Below are positions 47,220-56,623 of a DNA stretch of 64,000 bases, piece by piece. Location of the stretch: assembly GCA_029245955.1 (NCBI GenBank), contig JAQWOH010000048.1, forward strand, positions 124,001-188,000, written 5' to 3'. The DNA is from Fuerstiella sp. GTDB taxonomy: Bacteria > Planctomycetota > Planctomycetia > Planctomycetales > Planctomycetaceae. The position numbers and the translations under genes are program-made. The first letter of the stretch is position 1. Each line of letters opens with the position of its first letter. Below the pieces are notes generated by a model. That model made no database searches. It saw only the letters and a list, made by a program, of their open reading frames with translations, and had not been told where the DNA came from.

Positions 47220-48320
47220 CTAGTTTAACGATGTGACCCAGGAAACCTGAGTGATCAGGTGATTGATCGAGGCGAACGATATGTGAGCGTTGGTGGCATA
47301 ACGCGGGGTAGCGTTGGCGGGAAACGTCGCCAGAGTCGCGTCGCCAACAAGGAAGACGTTGAAGTCTTTCGACAGGTTTTCATAGCCCGCGGTCGTCCGG
47401 CAAAAACACATGTCGGTGGCATAACCGGTCAGCAGAATGTGGCGAATATCATGTCGCTGCAGAAATTTTTTCAGTGGATCGTAGCCTTCCACGTCAAAGA
47501 TCAGCACGTCCTCCGGTTCCGCGGTGACGCTGCTGTGAACGGGAACAGGCAATTGCCAGAAGCCGGCGCCGTTGAAGTCGTTGTGTGCGGTGAGTCCCGG
47601 GAAGCTGCGGAAATAGTCAATGACCGGTGTTTGCTGAGACAGCTGGAACCTGGCGGGCAACGGTTTGCTGCTGTAGTCAAAAGCGTTGAGTTTTTCGGCC
47701 AGGAGTCGTTTTGCCGTGGTGCGTTCTTCCGGAGTCGGAGTATAGTCAAGCGTGCGATACAGCTTCTTGCGAATCGGATCCACGTTGCCGATCAGGCTGT
47801 ACATGATGAACGGTACTTTGGGCCTCATTCGTTCGAGGAAGGGGTCAATCACTTTGCGTGTGTGTTTCCCCGCCAGATGATTTTTTTCCGGCGTGCAAAA
47901 GTCCGCGGCGCCCGCCGGATCCGGAGTTCGCCAGCCCTGACCATCGTCAATGCCCCACGGGTGGACCATGATCACCGCTGTGTGTCTGGAATTCAGGCGA
48001 TTCGGCATTTCGATAATGCCCCGAGCGTTATATGAAAATCGCCATGCACGAACACTCAGGTCGGCGTCGTCATCGTCAACCAGCAACGGCGCTTCAAAAC
48101 GCCCCACTTCGTTTATCGGTTCCACGAACTCGGGATAGTCGGCCAGTAACGGTTCAGCGTTTTGCAGTGGTACGAGCTTGTTCCGGTATACTCGAGGCTC
48201 GTCAGCCGCTGCCACCCGAAGTGAAATGACCAACAACAGGCATATCTGAACGGGTCGGCGACCGGTCAGACTGTGTACGGTTTGCGGGCTGTGGGTCGTT
48301 GGTGTTGATTTACCGTTCAT
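47220..48320 (-). CDS. Exported isochorismatase-like cysteine hydrolase
   Basis: The ATG at 48320, after AACGGGAG, gives a 366-aa product with an N-terminal hydrophobic stretch (VQICLLLVISLRVAAA) acting as signal peptide. The catalytic region has HTAVIMVHPWGIDDGQ (acid of the triad), and the nucleophile cysteine in ILLTGYATDMCFCRTTAGYENL, matching the isochorismatase/cysteine hydrolase family (usual TDVCV...A). The family hydrolyses amides and isochorismate-type ethers. Export is unusual for this fold. It follows the polysaccharide deacetylase gene by 26 bases, so the two are likely one unit. Confidence 0.85.
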   Translation of the reverse strand: MNGKSTPTTHSPQTVHSLTGRRPVQICLLLVISLRVAAADEPRVYRNKLVPLQNAEPLLADYPEFVEPINEVGRFEAPLLVDDDDADLSVRAWRFSYNARGIIEMPNRLNSRHTAVIMVHPWGIDDGQGWRTPDPAGAADFCTPEKNHLAGKHTRKVIDPFLERMRPKVPFIMYSLIGNVDPIRKKLYRTLDYTPTPEERTTAKRLLAEKLNAFDYSSKPLPARFQLSQQTPVIDYFRSFPGLTAHNDFNGAGFWQLPVPVHSSVTAEPEDVLIFDVEGYDPLKKFLQRHDIRHILLTGYATDMCFCRTTAGYENLSKDFNVFLVGDATLATFPANATPRYATNAHISFASINHLITQVSWVTSLN

Positions 48321-48346
48321 CCCGTACTCCCGTTCAGTACATTCGT

Positions 48347-49366
48347 TCACGGTACGTGCGATGCAATGGTGCCGAGACTTACCAGTTCCGCGGCATCCGC
48401 AGCGCCTTCAACCAGATTGCAAATGTGATCCACAACTTCGAATCCTGGATCTTCCACGTACATGATGGAAGGATGGCACAGGAAGTCGAATACGCCGCCG
48501 TTGTCGATGGCCCAATTGATGCACTGTTCAATGGACTTCAGAAAGTATTCACGTTTCCACCGACTGGTCCGAAATGCCCCGACATCGCTGATGGGACTCA
48601 TCGGGATTTCCACCAGGCCGGTGGGATACCGGTAGGGCTGAGCCGATTCCATGGCGTCCACGATAGAGCCGTAAACGTCCTTACCGGGCGGCTGCTGAGG
48701 CGCCCCATACTTATGCGCCGGATATCCGGAACTAACCCACTCGAAACCCTGCGACAACAGCAACTGCTGCAGGTCTTCGCGCCCGTTGAGAGCCGCATGA
48801 GAGCCGCCTGGACTGCGGAATCCGTCGGCCGTAATTCCCAGCCGCTGCTGCATCGCGGCGGACGCCAGGCGTATGTTTTCCTGAATGATGTCTTCCACAG
48901 ACTTGCCGGCGACCAGCCACGGCGACCGCTGAAACCGGAACTGCACTTTTCGGACGTCCTTCGTCCAGATGTTGACGTGATCATAGGTGTGATTGCCGAC
49001 CGGATGACCCATCTCGACAATCTGTCGCAGCCAGCTGACGTCCTGCTGTTCCAGGACACGACCAACACAGAAGAAATGGATCAGGCCGCTGCGGTCATGG
49101 ACTCGTTTGGCGGCGTCCAGTGAATACTGTTTGGTCTGTTCGTTCAGATTTCCTTTCTGAAAATCCCACTCCATATTTTCTCTTGTGGGATACTGGCGGC
49201 TCATCTCCAGATCAAAGGTAATGGCAATCCGGGCCTTCTTTCGTGGATTTTGACGGACGGAGCCCAGCGCGGGAATCACGGCAAGCGACGCCCCAGCGGA
49301 CGCCAGAAATGCACGCCGATTGCTTTCTGCGGAGTCGGTGACCGGGCAGGCGTTTCCTGACGGCAT
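48347..49366 (-). CDS. Tat-exported polysaccharide deacetylase
   Basis: The 339-aa protein starts at 49366 (CGGAGAAAG upstream). It has a twin-arginine signal (SNRRAFLASAGASLAV) and a NodB-homology domain with ITFDLEMSRQYP, the metal-binding GNHTYDHVNI and the GFRSPGGSHAAL motif, then CHPSIMYVEDPG. Such enzymes remove N- or O-acetyl groups from chitin, peptidoglycan or other glycans. The Tat export suggests folding with a metal in the cytoplasm. First gene of a two-gene unit with the cysteine hydrolase. Confidence 0.9.
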   Translation of the reverse strand: MPSGNACPVTDSAESNRRAFLASAGASLAVIPALGSVRQNPRKKARIAITFDLEMSRQYPTRENMEWDFQKGNLNEQTKQYSLDAAKRVHDRSGLIHFFCVGRVLEQQDVSWLRQIVEMGHPVGNHTYDHVNIWTKDVRKVQFRFQRSPWLVAGKSVEDIIQENIRLASAAMQQRLGITADGFRSPGGSHAALNGREDLQQLLLSQGFEWVSSGYPAHKYGAPQQPPGKDVYGSIVDAMESAQPYRYPTGLVEIPMSPISDVGAFRTSRWKREYFLKSIEQCINWAIDNGGVFDFLCHPSIMYVEDPGFEVVDHICNLVEGAADAAELVSLGTIASHVP

Positions 49367-49515
49367 AGTCTTTCTCCGTGCAAGTACTTTTGATCGTGAC
49401 AACCAAGTCTAGCGATCAGCGGAAGTGAGCCATAGCGCGCACGGAAAATACAGTGCGAACGGCATACGCCATGGCAATCCACGAGATTCCGCGAGGCGGG
49501 CGTGACCGATCTGCT

Positions 49516-50481
49516 TCAGGCTTCCACGGGTTCCATCAGCTCAATGGACTTGTCCAGTGACCGCACGATCGAAGGCACAAGAGCGTCGGCTTCGCTGGCG
49601 GGAATCTGACACGTTCCGGCCGCTGCATGACCGCCACCGCCGTGTTGCAGACAGAGTCCACCGATATCAACGGGATTAGTACGGCTGAGAATCGATTTAC
49701 CCATGGCCAGAACTGTGGTGTCAGGCTGACGACTTCGGAGCAGGTGAATCGAAATGTTGCATTCCGGAAACAGGGCGTACACAAGAAATCGATTGCCGGA
49801 ATAGATGATGTCTTCGTTACGATAATCCAGCACGACAACGTTGCCGAAGACGCCGGAACAGCGGGCCGTCTGTTCAAGAAATGCCTCGCGCTGAGAATTG
49901 TACAGCTCGATACGTTCACGCATGTCAGGCAAAGAGAGAATCTGATCAATGGAATGTGTTCGACAGTAGTCGACCAGCGCCATCATCAGCTGATAGTTGG
50001 AGATGCGGAAGTCGCGGAAACGCCCGAGGCCTGTTCTCGGGTCCATAATGAAGTTCAGCATCACCCAGTCCCTGGGGTCAAGGATTTCTTCCCGACTGAA
50101 CCGAGCGGAATCGGCTTTGTCAACGGCTTCCATCATTGCATTGCTGATATTGGTGAACCGTTCAGCGCCACCGAAATAGCCGTAGACAACTCGCGCCGAA
50201 GAATCGGCGTCCGGATCCATGATGTAGTTCTGTCGAACGACACTGCCATTGCGAACAGCTTCGCTGCAATGGTGGTCGAAACACAAATGGCAGTCAGACA
50301 CGTATGGCAGATTTGTGATGATGTCGCGTGACGTGACTTCAATCAGTCCGTCCTGCATGTCCTTGGGATGCACGAACGTGATGTCGTCCAGCATCTGAAG
50401 CTCTCGCAGAAGTGCGGCACACACCAGTCCATCGAAGTCACTGCGTGTGATCAGTCGGTAACGAAATTTATCGGTTGCCAT
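49516..50481 (-). CDS. DHH-family phosphoesterase
   Basis: The 321-aa protein starts at the ATG at 50481 after AAGGAAC. The DHH superfamily motifs are visible: TRSDFDGLVCAALLREL (motif I), CLCFDHHCSEAVRN (DHH), ARVVYGYFGGAERF (motif IV region) and, in the DHHA1 domain, LQHGGGGHAAAGTCQIP (GGGH). Family members include RecJ, oligoribonuclease NrnA, exopolyphosphatase and cyclic-dinucleotide phosphodiesterases. The length and absence of extra domains fit NrnA-like or polyphosphate-type enzymes. Cytoplasmic; no operon partner. Confidence 0.9.
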   Translation of the reverse strand: MATDKFRYRLITRSDFDGLVCAALLRELQMLDDITFVHPKDMQDGLIEVTSRDIITNLPYVSDCHLCFDHHCSEAVRNGSVVRQNYIMDPDADSSARVVYGYFGGAERFTNISNAMMEAVDKADSARFSREEILDPRDWVMLNFIMDPRTGLGRFRDFRISNYQLMMALVDYCRTHSIDQILSLPDMRERIELYNSQREAFLEQTARCSGVFGNVVVLDYRNEDIIYSGNRFLVYALFPECNISIHLLRSRQPDTTVLAMGKSILSRTNPVDIGGLCLQHGGGGHAAAGTCQIPASEADALVPSIVRSLDKSIELMEPVEA

Positions 50482-50956
50482 GGTGAAGTTCCTTGTCCGC
50501 GACAGATCTCGGGTCAATTTGAGTTGATGTTCGGAACAGAATAATCAGCGGGTGCCGGGCTGGCTGAATGCGCGTAAGAACAGTGAGTTGGATATTGAGC
50601 GTGCGGAGGAAATTTACGGGTCAGCGTCCGACACTAAGAACCCTGTCCAGTGAGCATAAGTCAGGAATTCTTCCGGGTCCGCGATCCTGACGCCGTGGCG
50701 AAGTGTGTGGCGGAATTGCATCATTCGGCATCAAGTTAGTGCGATTCTGCCGGATTTGCGGGCGTGCTGAGTCGGCGTGATTCGGTCTGCTACCGTGGCA
50801 AAACAAGAACAGAGAAGACGATGCACCACACGCATGGGCAACCGTCGCCGCCATTTAGCACACTTGGCCCGGTTTTCTCAGCCACTGATTGGAGCCACGG
50901 GGCGAGCGTTGCAACAATGGGACCGGTGAACTTCCATTTCTGACAAAGACTTGATC
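50482..50956. other. Divergent intergenic region (DHH gene / sulfatase)
   Basis: About 475 bases. It should carry both promoters. Short frames inside do not look coding. Confidence 0.4.
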
Positions 50957-52435
50957 ATGAAATCCTTCTCTGTTCCTGCAGGTATGCTGATTTTGCTCAC
51001 AGTGCTCAGCTCTGTGAATGCGGCGTCACCGAAGCCGAATATTCTGTTTATTGCGATTGATGACCAGAACGACTGGATCGGCTGCCTGGACGGTCATCCG
51101 CAGATTCAGACGCCGAACATCGACGCCCTTGCGGAACGCGGCACCGTTTTTCTGAATGCACACTGCCAGTCTCCCCTGTGCAATCCGTCCCGAACGAGTC
51201 TGATGACCGGGCGTCGGCCGTCATCAACCGGTGTGTACGGACTGGCTCCCTGGTTTCGAGACGTTGATGACCTGAAAGACATCGTGACGCTGCCGCAGCA
51301 CCTGCGGAACAATGGATACACGGCCCTGACCACCGGAAAGATTTATCACGGTGGTTACGGTCGCCGGGCGAACAGAGACGACGAGTTCGATGTGATCGGC
51401 CCGCCTCCGGGTGTAGGCGTTCGGCCGCAGCAGAAACTGGTACAGACACCGGCTGCTCACCCGCTGGTTGACTGGGGGGTGTTTCCTCACAAAGACGAGG
51501 ACAAGGGCGACTGGCGAGTCGCGTCGTGGGCCGTCGACGAACTGGGAAAACAACATGACAAGCCATTCTTTCTTTCTGTTGGATTCTTTCTGCCGCACGT
51601 CCCCTGTTACGCAACGCAGAAATGGTTCGATCTGTATCCTGAAGAAACGCTTCAGCTGCCGCCCTTTCGGGCGAACGACCGAGACGACACGCCGCGCTTC
51701 AGCTGGTATATGCACTGGAAACTGCCGGAACCACGCCACAAGTTTCTGATCGAAGCCAATCAGTGGAAGAACATCGTCCGGTCCTATCTTGCCTGCACCA
51801 GTTTTGTAGACAGTCAGGTCGGCCGTGTTCTGGAGGCCCTGAAAAGAAGCGGACAGGCAGATGATACCATCGTTGTTCTGTGGTCTGACCACGGCTGGCA
51901 TCTTGGCGAAAAACTGATCACCGGCAAGAATACATTGTGGGATCGTTCTACTCGAGTTCCGCTGATTTTCGCAGGACCAGGAGTAGCGGCCGGCGGCCGC
52001 TGTGAGCAGCCAGCAGAGTTGCTTGACATGTATCCGACTCTGTCCGAGTTGTGTGGTTTGAACGCCCCCCGGGGGCTGGAGGGACACAGCCTGATGCCTC
52101 AGCTGAAAGACGCCGAGGCGAATCGTGACTGGCCTGCAATTACAACACACAACCATGATAATCACGGTATCCGCACAAGAGACTGGCGATACATTCACTA
52201 TGCAGACGGCAGTGCAGAGTTGTATAACATGAGGGATGATCCGAACGAGTGGCAGAATCTGGCTGACGTTGCAGAATACGCGAAGATCGTTGAACAGCAC
52301 CGCAAGTGGATTCCGGAAAGTCGTCAGCCTGTTCCGGGGAGTCGGCATCGAATTCTGCTATACCGAGCCGATGGCAGCGTGAACTGGGAGGGCGAAGAGG
52401 TTGCTGCGGATGACCCGATTCCTGAACTTGATTAG
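50957..52435 (+). CDS. Exported sulfatase (iduronate-2-sulfatase-like)
   Basis: The 492-aa enzyme has a signal peptide (VPAGMLILLTVLSSVNAA) and the type I sulfatase fold. The first metal motif is NILFIAIDDQNDW. The formylglycine precursor cysteine is in SPLCNPSRTSLMTGRRP (about residue 75, C-x-P-S-R), followed by LVLWSDHGWHLGEK for the second metal pair. TTGKIYHGG is the conserved lysine region. The order suits the iduronate-sulfatase group (S1 family). It removes sulfate esters from sugars in the periplasm, after maturation by a formylglycine-generating enzyme that is not in this window. The ATG at 50957 is preferred over the TTG two codons earlier. Confidence 0.93.
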   Translation: MKSFSVPAGMLILLTVLSSVNAASPKPNILFIAIDDQNDWIGCLDGHPQIQTPNIDALAERGTVFLNAHCQSPLCNPSRTSLMTGRRPSSTGVYGLAPWFRDVDDLKDIVTLPQHLRNNGYTALTTGKIYHGGYGRRANRDDEFDVIGPPPGVGVRPQQKLVQTPAAHPLVDWGVFPHKDEDKGDWRVASWAVDELGKQHDKPFFLSVGFFLPHVPCYATQKWFDLYPEETLQLPPFRANDRDDTPRFSWYMHWKLPEPRHKFLIEANQWKNIVRSYLACTSFVDSQVGRVLEALKRSGQADDTIVVLWSDHGWHLGEKLITGKNTLWDRSTRVPLIFAGPGVAAGGRCEQPAELLDMYPTLSELCGLNAPRGLEGHSLMPQLKDAEANRDWPAITTHNHDNHGIRTRDWRYIHYADGSAELYNMRDDPNEWQNLADVAEYAKIVEQHRKWIPESRQPVPGSRHRILLYRADGSVNWEGEEVAADDPIPELD

Positions 52436-52600
52436 TGTGATGAAACGGGCGTGTTGTCTGACTGCGAGTTTTCCCGGCATGTCAGCATGTTCGTTCAATA
52501 AATACGATCGCCGTGCGGTAATTCACCAGCACCCGAATTGGGAACGCCCGTACTGACGGGTGGGCATTGTTTCGGGACAGAAAACGAATATTGGCACTGT

Positions 52601-52620
52601 AATCAGCGTCTGATTTTTTT
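52601..52620 (+). terminator. Weak hairpin with T-run after the sulfatase gene
   Basis: AATCAG and CTGATT are separated by three bases and followed by a run of T, about 165 bases downstream of the sulfatase stop. The stem is only 6 bp and AT-rich, so termination would be inefficient. Confidence 0.35.
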
Positions 52621-52713
52621 TGAGCTTCGGCGTGCGAATTCTGAACCCTGCTGCCGAACGGCCAGTCAACTTACTCATTCTGAACTGCCGGATTCTTCCG
52701 GCCGCATCATGTC

Positions 52714-53841
52714 ATGAAATTCAAAGTACCGGATGTTGACTTGCAGACTCTTGAATCGCTGCACAGTCCCTCGCTGGTTGTCTTCGCCGACCAGGTGAGA
52801 GCTAATATCGATCGGATGATCGTGACGGCAGGTTCTGTCGACAGGCTGAGGCCTCACTGCAAAACGCACAAGATGGCAGAAGTGGTACGGATCCTGCTGC
52901 AAAAAGGCGTGACACGACATAAAGCGGCAACCGTTGCCGAGGTCGAAATGCTGGCCGACGCAGGGGCCAAAGACATTTCCTTTGCTTACAACCCCGTCGG
53001 GCCCAATATCGCACGGGTTGTTGAACTGGTGCGAAAGTATCCTGACATCAAACTTTCCGTCACCACCGATCACCCTGCTCCGCTGCGTCAGCTGTCAGCG
53101 ACACTTGCCGCTGCCGGCCTCTCGGTCGGCGTGATGCTGGATGTAGACGTGGGCCTGCACCGAACAGGAATCGCTGCGGATACAGATGGCGCTTTACAGC
53201 TGTATCAGGAGATTGAGCAACTTGACGGGCTGACTCCGGCCGGGTTTCATGTTTACGACGGTCACCAGCACCAGGAATCCCTGGATGAACGCAGGGCCGC
53301 AGTGCTGACAGAATGGCCGAAGGTCCTGGATTTGAAGACGCGGTGCGAACAGGCAGGTCTGTCTGTGCCGGAACTGCTGTGTGGCGGTACACCCACGTTT
53401 CCGGTTTATGCGGAACTGGATAATCCTGCGATCCTGATGAGCCCGGGCACAGGTATTTTTCACGATGTTGGATACGGCGGAAATTTCCCGGATCTGGACT
53501 TTGTTCCCGCCGCTGCTGTTGTTACTCGAGTGATCAGTCGGCCCACGTCGGACCGTGTGACTCTGGACCTTGGCAACAAGTCTGTCGCGGCTGATCCGCC
53601 GAAAGGTAAGCGAGTCTACTTTCCGGACCTGTCGACAGCGTCTCAGGTGATTCACAACGAAGAGCATCTGGTCCTGGAAACACCAGATGCCGAAAAATTC
53701 CAGCCCGGCGACGTCCTGCTGGGTATTCCTACGCACATCTGCCCGACCAGCGCACTGCATCAGGATGTCGCGGTGATTGATCGGGGACAGCTGGTCGGGT
53801 CGTGGGACGTAACGGCCAGAAACCGACGGATTACGATTTAG
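52714..53841 (+). CDS. D-threonine aldolase / D-serine dehydratase-like PLP enzyme
   Basis: The 375-aa protein is a fold-type III PLP enzyme. Its PLP lysine lies in RPHCKTHKMAE (about residue 50). Metal ligands of the D-threonine aldolase family appear near the end in IPTHICPTSALHQDV (Cys and His). PLP-phosphate contacts occur in LLCGGTPTFPVY and MSPGTGIFHD. The family splits D-threonine to glycine and acetaldehyde or dehydrates D-serine. No ribosome-binding site of strong type precedes the ATG; TTCCGG lies close. The next gene, a Tat-exported TIM barrel, starts 72 bases later. Confidence 0.9.
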   Translation: MKFKVPDVDLQTLESLHSPSLVVFADQVRANIDRMIVTAGSVDRLRPHCKTHKMAEVVRILLQKGVTRHKAATVAEVEMLADAGAKDISFAYNPVGPNIARVVELVRKYPDIKLSVTTDHPAPLRQLSATLAAAGLSVGVMLDVDVGLHRTGIAADTDGALQLYQEIEQLDGLTPAGFHVYDGHQHQESLDERRAAVLTEWPKVLDLKTRCEQAGLSVPELLCGGTPTFPVYAELDNPAILMSPGTGIFHDVGYGGNFPDLDFVPAAAVVTRVISRPTSDRVTLDLGNKSVAADPPKGKRVYFPDLSTASQVIHNEEHLVLETPDAEKFQPGDVLLGIPTHICPTSALHQDVAVIDRGQLVGSWDVTARNRRITI

Positions 53842-53912
53842 AGTATTTCCGAAGAACGCCGAACCGATTTTCAGCCTTGCTTAATTCTTTCAGCCGAACC
53901 ACAGGAAGACCA

Positions 53913-54842
53913 ATGCCTCCGACACGCCGACATTTTCTTTCCGCCGCTGCTGCGACAACGGCATACAGTCTTCTTCCGCTTTCGTCCTCATCAATTGTTG
54001 CTGCTGCCGATCCACCCGTGCGTAACGGGAAGCCGCTGCTGAAATTGAGTCTGGCTGCATACAGCTTCAACAAATTCTTTGCCCGCCGGGGAACTCCCGA
54101 GCAGATTGCCGCTGCAGAAATGACTTTGGAGAAATTCATCGACTACTGTGCCGAACAGGGTCTCGGTGCTGCTGAGTTGACGGGTTATTACTTTCCCCAG
54201 GAAGTGACGACGGAGTATCTGCTCAGTCTGCGGCAGCGGACTCACCGGCTGGGGCTGGATATCTCCGGTACGGCGATCGGCAACGACTTCTGTCTGGTGT
54301 CCGGGGAGGCTCGTGACAGACAACTGGCCGAGTGTCGTCGCTGGATCGACTACGCGGCCATCATGGGAGCTCCTGCGATTCGGATCTTTGCCGGAAAGGT
54401 GCCCCAAGGAGACAGCGAAGAAGCTGCCGTGGAACGGTGCGTAGACGGCATCAATCAAAGCCTGGATTATGCCGCGACCAGGGGTGTCTTTCTGGCGCTG
54501 GAAAATCATGGCGGCATTACTTCAACGCCCGAACAATTGCTGAAAATCGTTGATAGTGTCAAGTCATCACCGTGGTTCGGCGTGAATTTCGACAGCGGGA
54601 ACTTTCGCACAGATGACCCGTATCGTGACCTGGAACGGATTGCTCCATATGCCGTAAATGCTCAGGTAAAGGTTATGCTGCATACGGCCGATCGAAAGCA
54701 GGCCTACCCTGCGGATCTGTCGAAAGTTATCCGCATTCTGCAGAACGCCAGTTACCGAGGTTATGTGGCCCTGGAATTCGAAGAACGGAATCCGTTCGAA
54801 GAGATTCCCAAAGTTCTGAAGCAGCTACGCGACCTGATCTGA
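53913..54842 (+). CDS. Tat-exported xylose-isomerase-like TIM barrel protein
   Basis: The 309-aa protein starts at 53913 after ACAGGAAG and has a twin-arginine signal (TRRHFLSAAAATTAYSLLPL). The body is an AP-endonuclease-2-type barrel: LKLSLAAYSFNKFF (beta1), GLGAAELTGYYFPQ (beta2), AIRIFAGKVPQG, LALENHGGITSTPEQ with the metal-binding Glu, GVNFDSGNF, and YVALEFEERNPFEE at the last strand. Related proteins act as sugar isomerases or epimerases and are common, with this signal, in planctomycetes. The substrate is unknown. Confidence 0.88.
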   Translation: MPPTRRHFLSAAAATTAYSLLPLSSSSIVAAADPPVRNGKPLLKLSLAAYSFNKFFARRGTPEQIAAAEMTLEKFIDYCAEQGLGAAELTGYYFPQEVTTEYLLSLRQRTHRLGLDISGTAIGNDFCLVSGEARDRQLAECRRWIDYAAIMGAPAIRIFAGKVPQGDSEEAAVERCVDGINQSLDYAATRGVFLALENHGGITSTPEQLLKIVDSVKSSPWFGVNFDSGNFRTDDPYRDLERIAPYAVNAQVKVMLHTADRKQAYPADLSKVIRILQNASYRGYVALEFEERNPFEEIPKVLKQLRDLI

Positions 54843-54941
54843 TGCGGGACGCCCAGCCTTCCGGTGCGAGCTGACGTTCGAATGCGCCCCGCCGATTTGA
54901 GGTGCTGTACAGCATCGCCCGTGACCTGGGCCGACAGCAAT

Positions 54942-56315
54942 TTATAAGTAACGAACACGCTTTCTCACGTCCGTGTTGACGCTCTGGTACGGGGTTGAAA
55001 GATTTCCCGGGCTGAAAAGTTCTGCTCTGAGGAATTCAATGTCGTCGCGGCCAATCGCGTTCGTAAAGATCGGCTTCAGGTATTCTTCCCCGAATTCTGA
55101 CGTCTGCATTCGGTGCGAGTCATACATTGACGGGTGAACACAGCGCGGGTGGATTTCGCCCCACTGATTTCGCAGCTTGTTCGCTGAAATGGAAGAAACG
55201 TCCAGGCCATTGGCGCGGCTATACTGCAGTGTGGCGACCGCATTGTTTTCGCCGTTGACCAGCAGCCGGACTGCTTTGCCGCCAAGCTGAGAAGCATGGA
55301 ACCTGTCGAACAGGATTGGCCGTCCGCCCCGCTGCGTGTGCCCGACTTTACGTGTGAAATACGCCGCTGTGGCGGGTTCGTGACTTCGGGCGCGATTAAA
55401 GAATTCAGGCTCGATGCGGTCCTGCAAGATCTTCTGCAGCGCGTCCGCAGCCCCACTGTATCGTATGTTGCCCGCCGGATCATAGGTTGGTGTCGCTGCA
55501 CCAAGGTCCCGACCATCTGCTGTTTTGGCGCCTTCACCGACCACAATCAGCACGTGGTGCTGCAGGTCATAGATCTGGCGCACTCGCTGTTCAAGCAGAT
55601 CGAAGTCGACCGGCACTTCCGGGATCAGGATCACATCCGGCTGGCCATAGGCCGCACCGAGTGCGATGTAGCCGGACTGTCGGCCCATGACTTCCACAAT
55701 TCCAATTCGCCGGTGACTTTCGGCAGTTGTGCGGAGCCGTCGAACACACTGGGCCACAACGAACACGGCTGTTGCATAGCCGGGAGTCGCATAGTTGATG
55801 ATGTCTTCCAGATTCATGCGGTCGCGCGAGCGGATTCGAACATCCTCCGAACCCTCTCCGTCGTCGCCGGGGCGCCGCACCCATTCATTGGGCTCGCCCA
55901 GATAGTTGAGTCCCAGGTCGTTGTCGATCGTTTTGGGCGCCAACACACACTGAGTGAACTCTGCAATCGGCTGCATTCCGTTGATCGTGCCGTCGCCACC
56001 GATACAGATCAGGCCGTCCAGTTTCAGTCGGCCCAGGCTGTTCCTGACGATGTCAATTTTGTCAGAATCCGGATCGATGTACGTTCGCGATGATCCGATC
56101 AGTGTGCCGCCCAGACACGGGTCCAGTTCCGGAATACTGGTAAACAGTGGGTTCAGATGAACGTGCGGAACATCGTCTGTCAACAGGCCGGCATAACCTC
56201 TCAGCAGTCCGAAGACGTTGATGCCCAGGGCGTTCGCCTGTTCCACAGCCCCGTAAATTGTTGCGTTCAGCGCCGGCGTGTCACCTCCAGCGGTCAGAAT
56301 TCCGATGCGTTTCAT
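54942..56315 (-). CDS. 6-phosphofructokinase
   Basis: The 457-aa protein shows RIGILTAGGDTPALNATIYG, GSSRTY, ICIGGDGTINGM and APKTIDNDLGLNY. GGDGT at the nucleotide loop points to ATP use, whereas the lysine of PKTIDND is usual in PPi-linked enzymes, so the phosphoryl donor is ambiguous. VEVMGRQSGYIAL and HTQRGGRPILFDRF give the substrate-binding part. It is longer than the bacterial 320-aa type and belongs to the long or mixed group. It phosphorylates fructose 6-phosphate in glycolysis; a PPi enzyme would also run in reverse. Confidence 0.93.
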   Translation of the reverse strand: MKRIGILTAGGDTPALNATIYGAVEQANALGINVFGLLRGYAGLLTDDVPHVHLNPLFTSIPELDPCLGGTLIGSSRTYIDPDSDKIDIVRNSLGRLKLDGLICIGGDGTINGMQPIAEFTQCVLAPKTIDNDLGLNYLGEPNEWVRRPGDDGEGSEDVRIRSRDRMNLEDIINYATPGYATAVFVVAQCVRRLRTTAESHRRIGIVEVMGRQSGYIALGAAYGQPDVILIPEVPVDFDLLEQRVRQIYDLQHHVLIVVGEGAKTADGRDLGAATPTYDPAGNIRYSGAADALQKILQDRIEPEFFNRARSHEPATAAYFTRKVGHTQRGGRPILFDRFHASQLGGKAVRLLVNGENNAVATLQYSRANGLDVSSISANKLRNQWGEIHPRCVHPSMYDSHRMQTSEFGEEYLKPIFTNAIGRDDIEFLRAELFSPGNLSTPYQSVNTDVRKRVRYL

Positions 56316-56623
56316 TGACCAGACCTGTTGACGATTGAGAGGACAGATTTTGACTCCGGAAACATTGTTGCAGAAAGTGAATTGCGGGGCATCCGGTGGC
56401 CGCAGGGCCGCGGTTACGGCCGGAAAAACGTGGATCCCGAAACTTTGATCCGGGAAGATGTCTGACCAGGGGCTCTGCAGTTTGAGAATTGTACGTAACC
56501 AGCGTCGTCGTGGTTTGAATTGCCCACATCCGCGAATACGATGTTGTGGTGCCGGAGTGCCGACCCCCGACCTGCCCCTTCCTCAATCTACCCCATCCGT
56601 TTGCAAAAAAAAGGAATCAACCT

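Noticed and set aside
50621-50854. A 77-codon minus-strand frame in the DHH/sulfatase gap
   Set aside because: Random composition and no ribosome-binding site; more likely promoter DNA.
51224-52348. A 374-codon minus-strand open frame
   Set aside because: It is fully antisense to the sulfatase gene and shows no protein family features.
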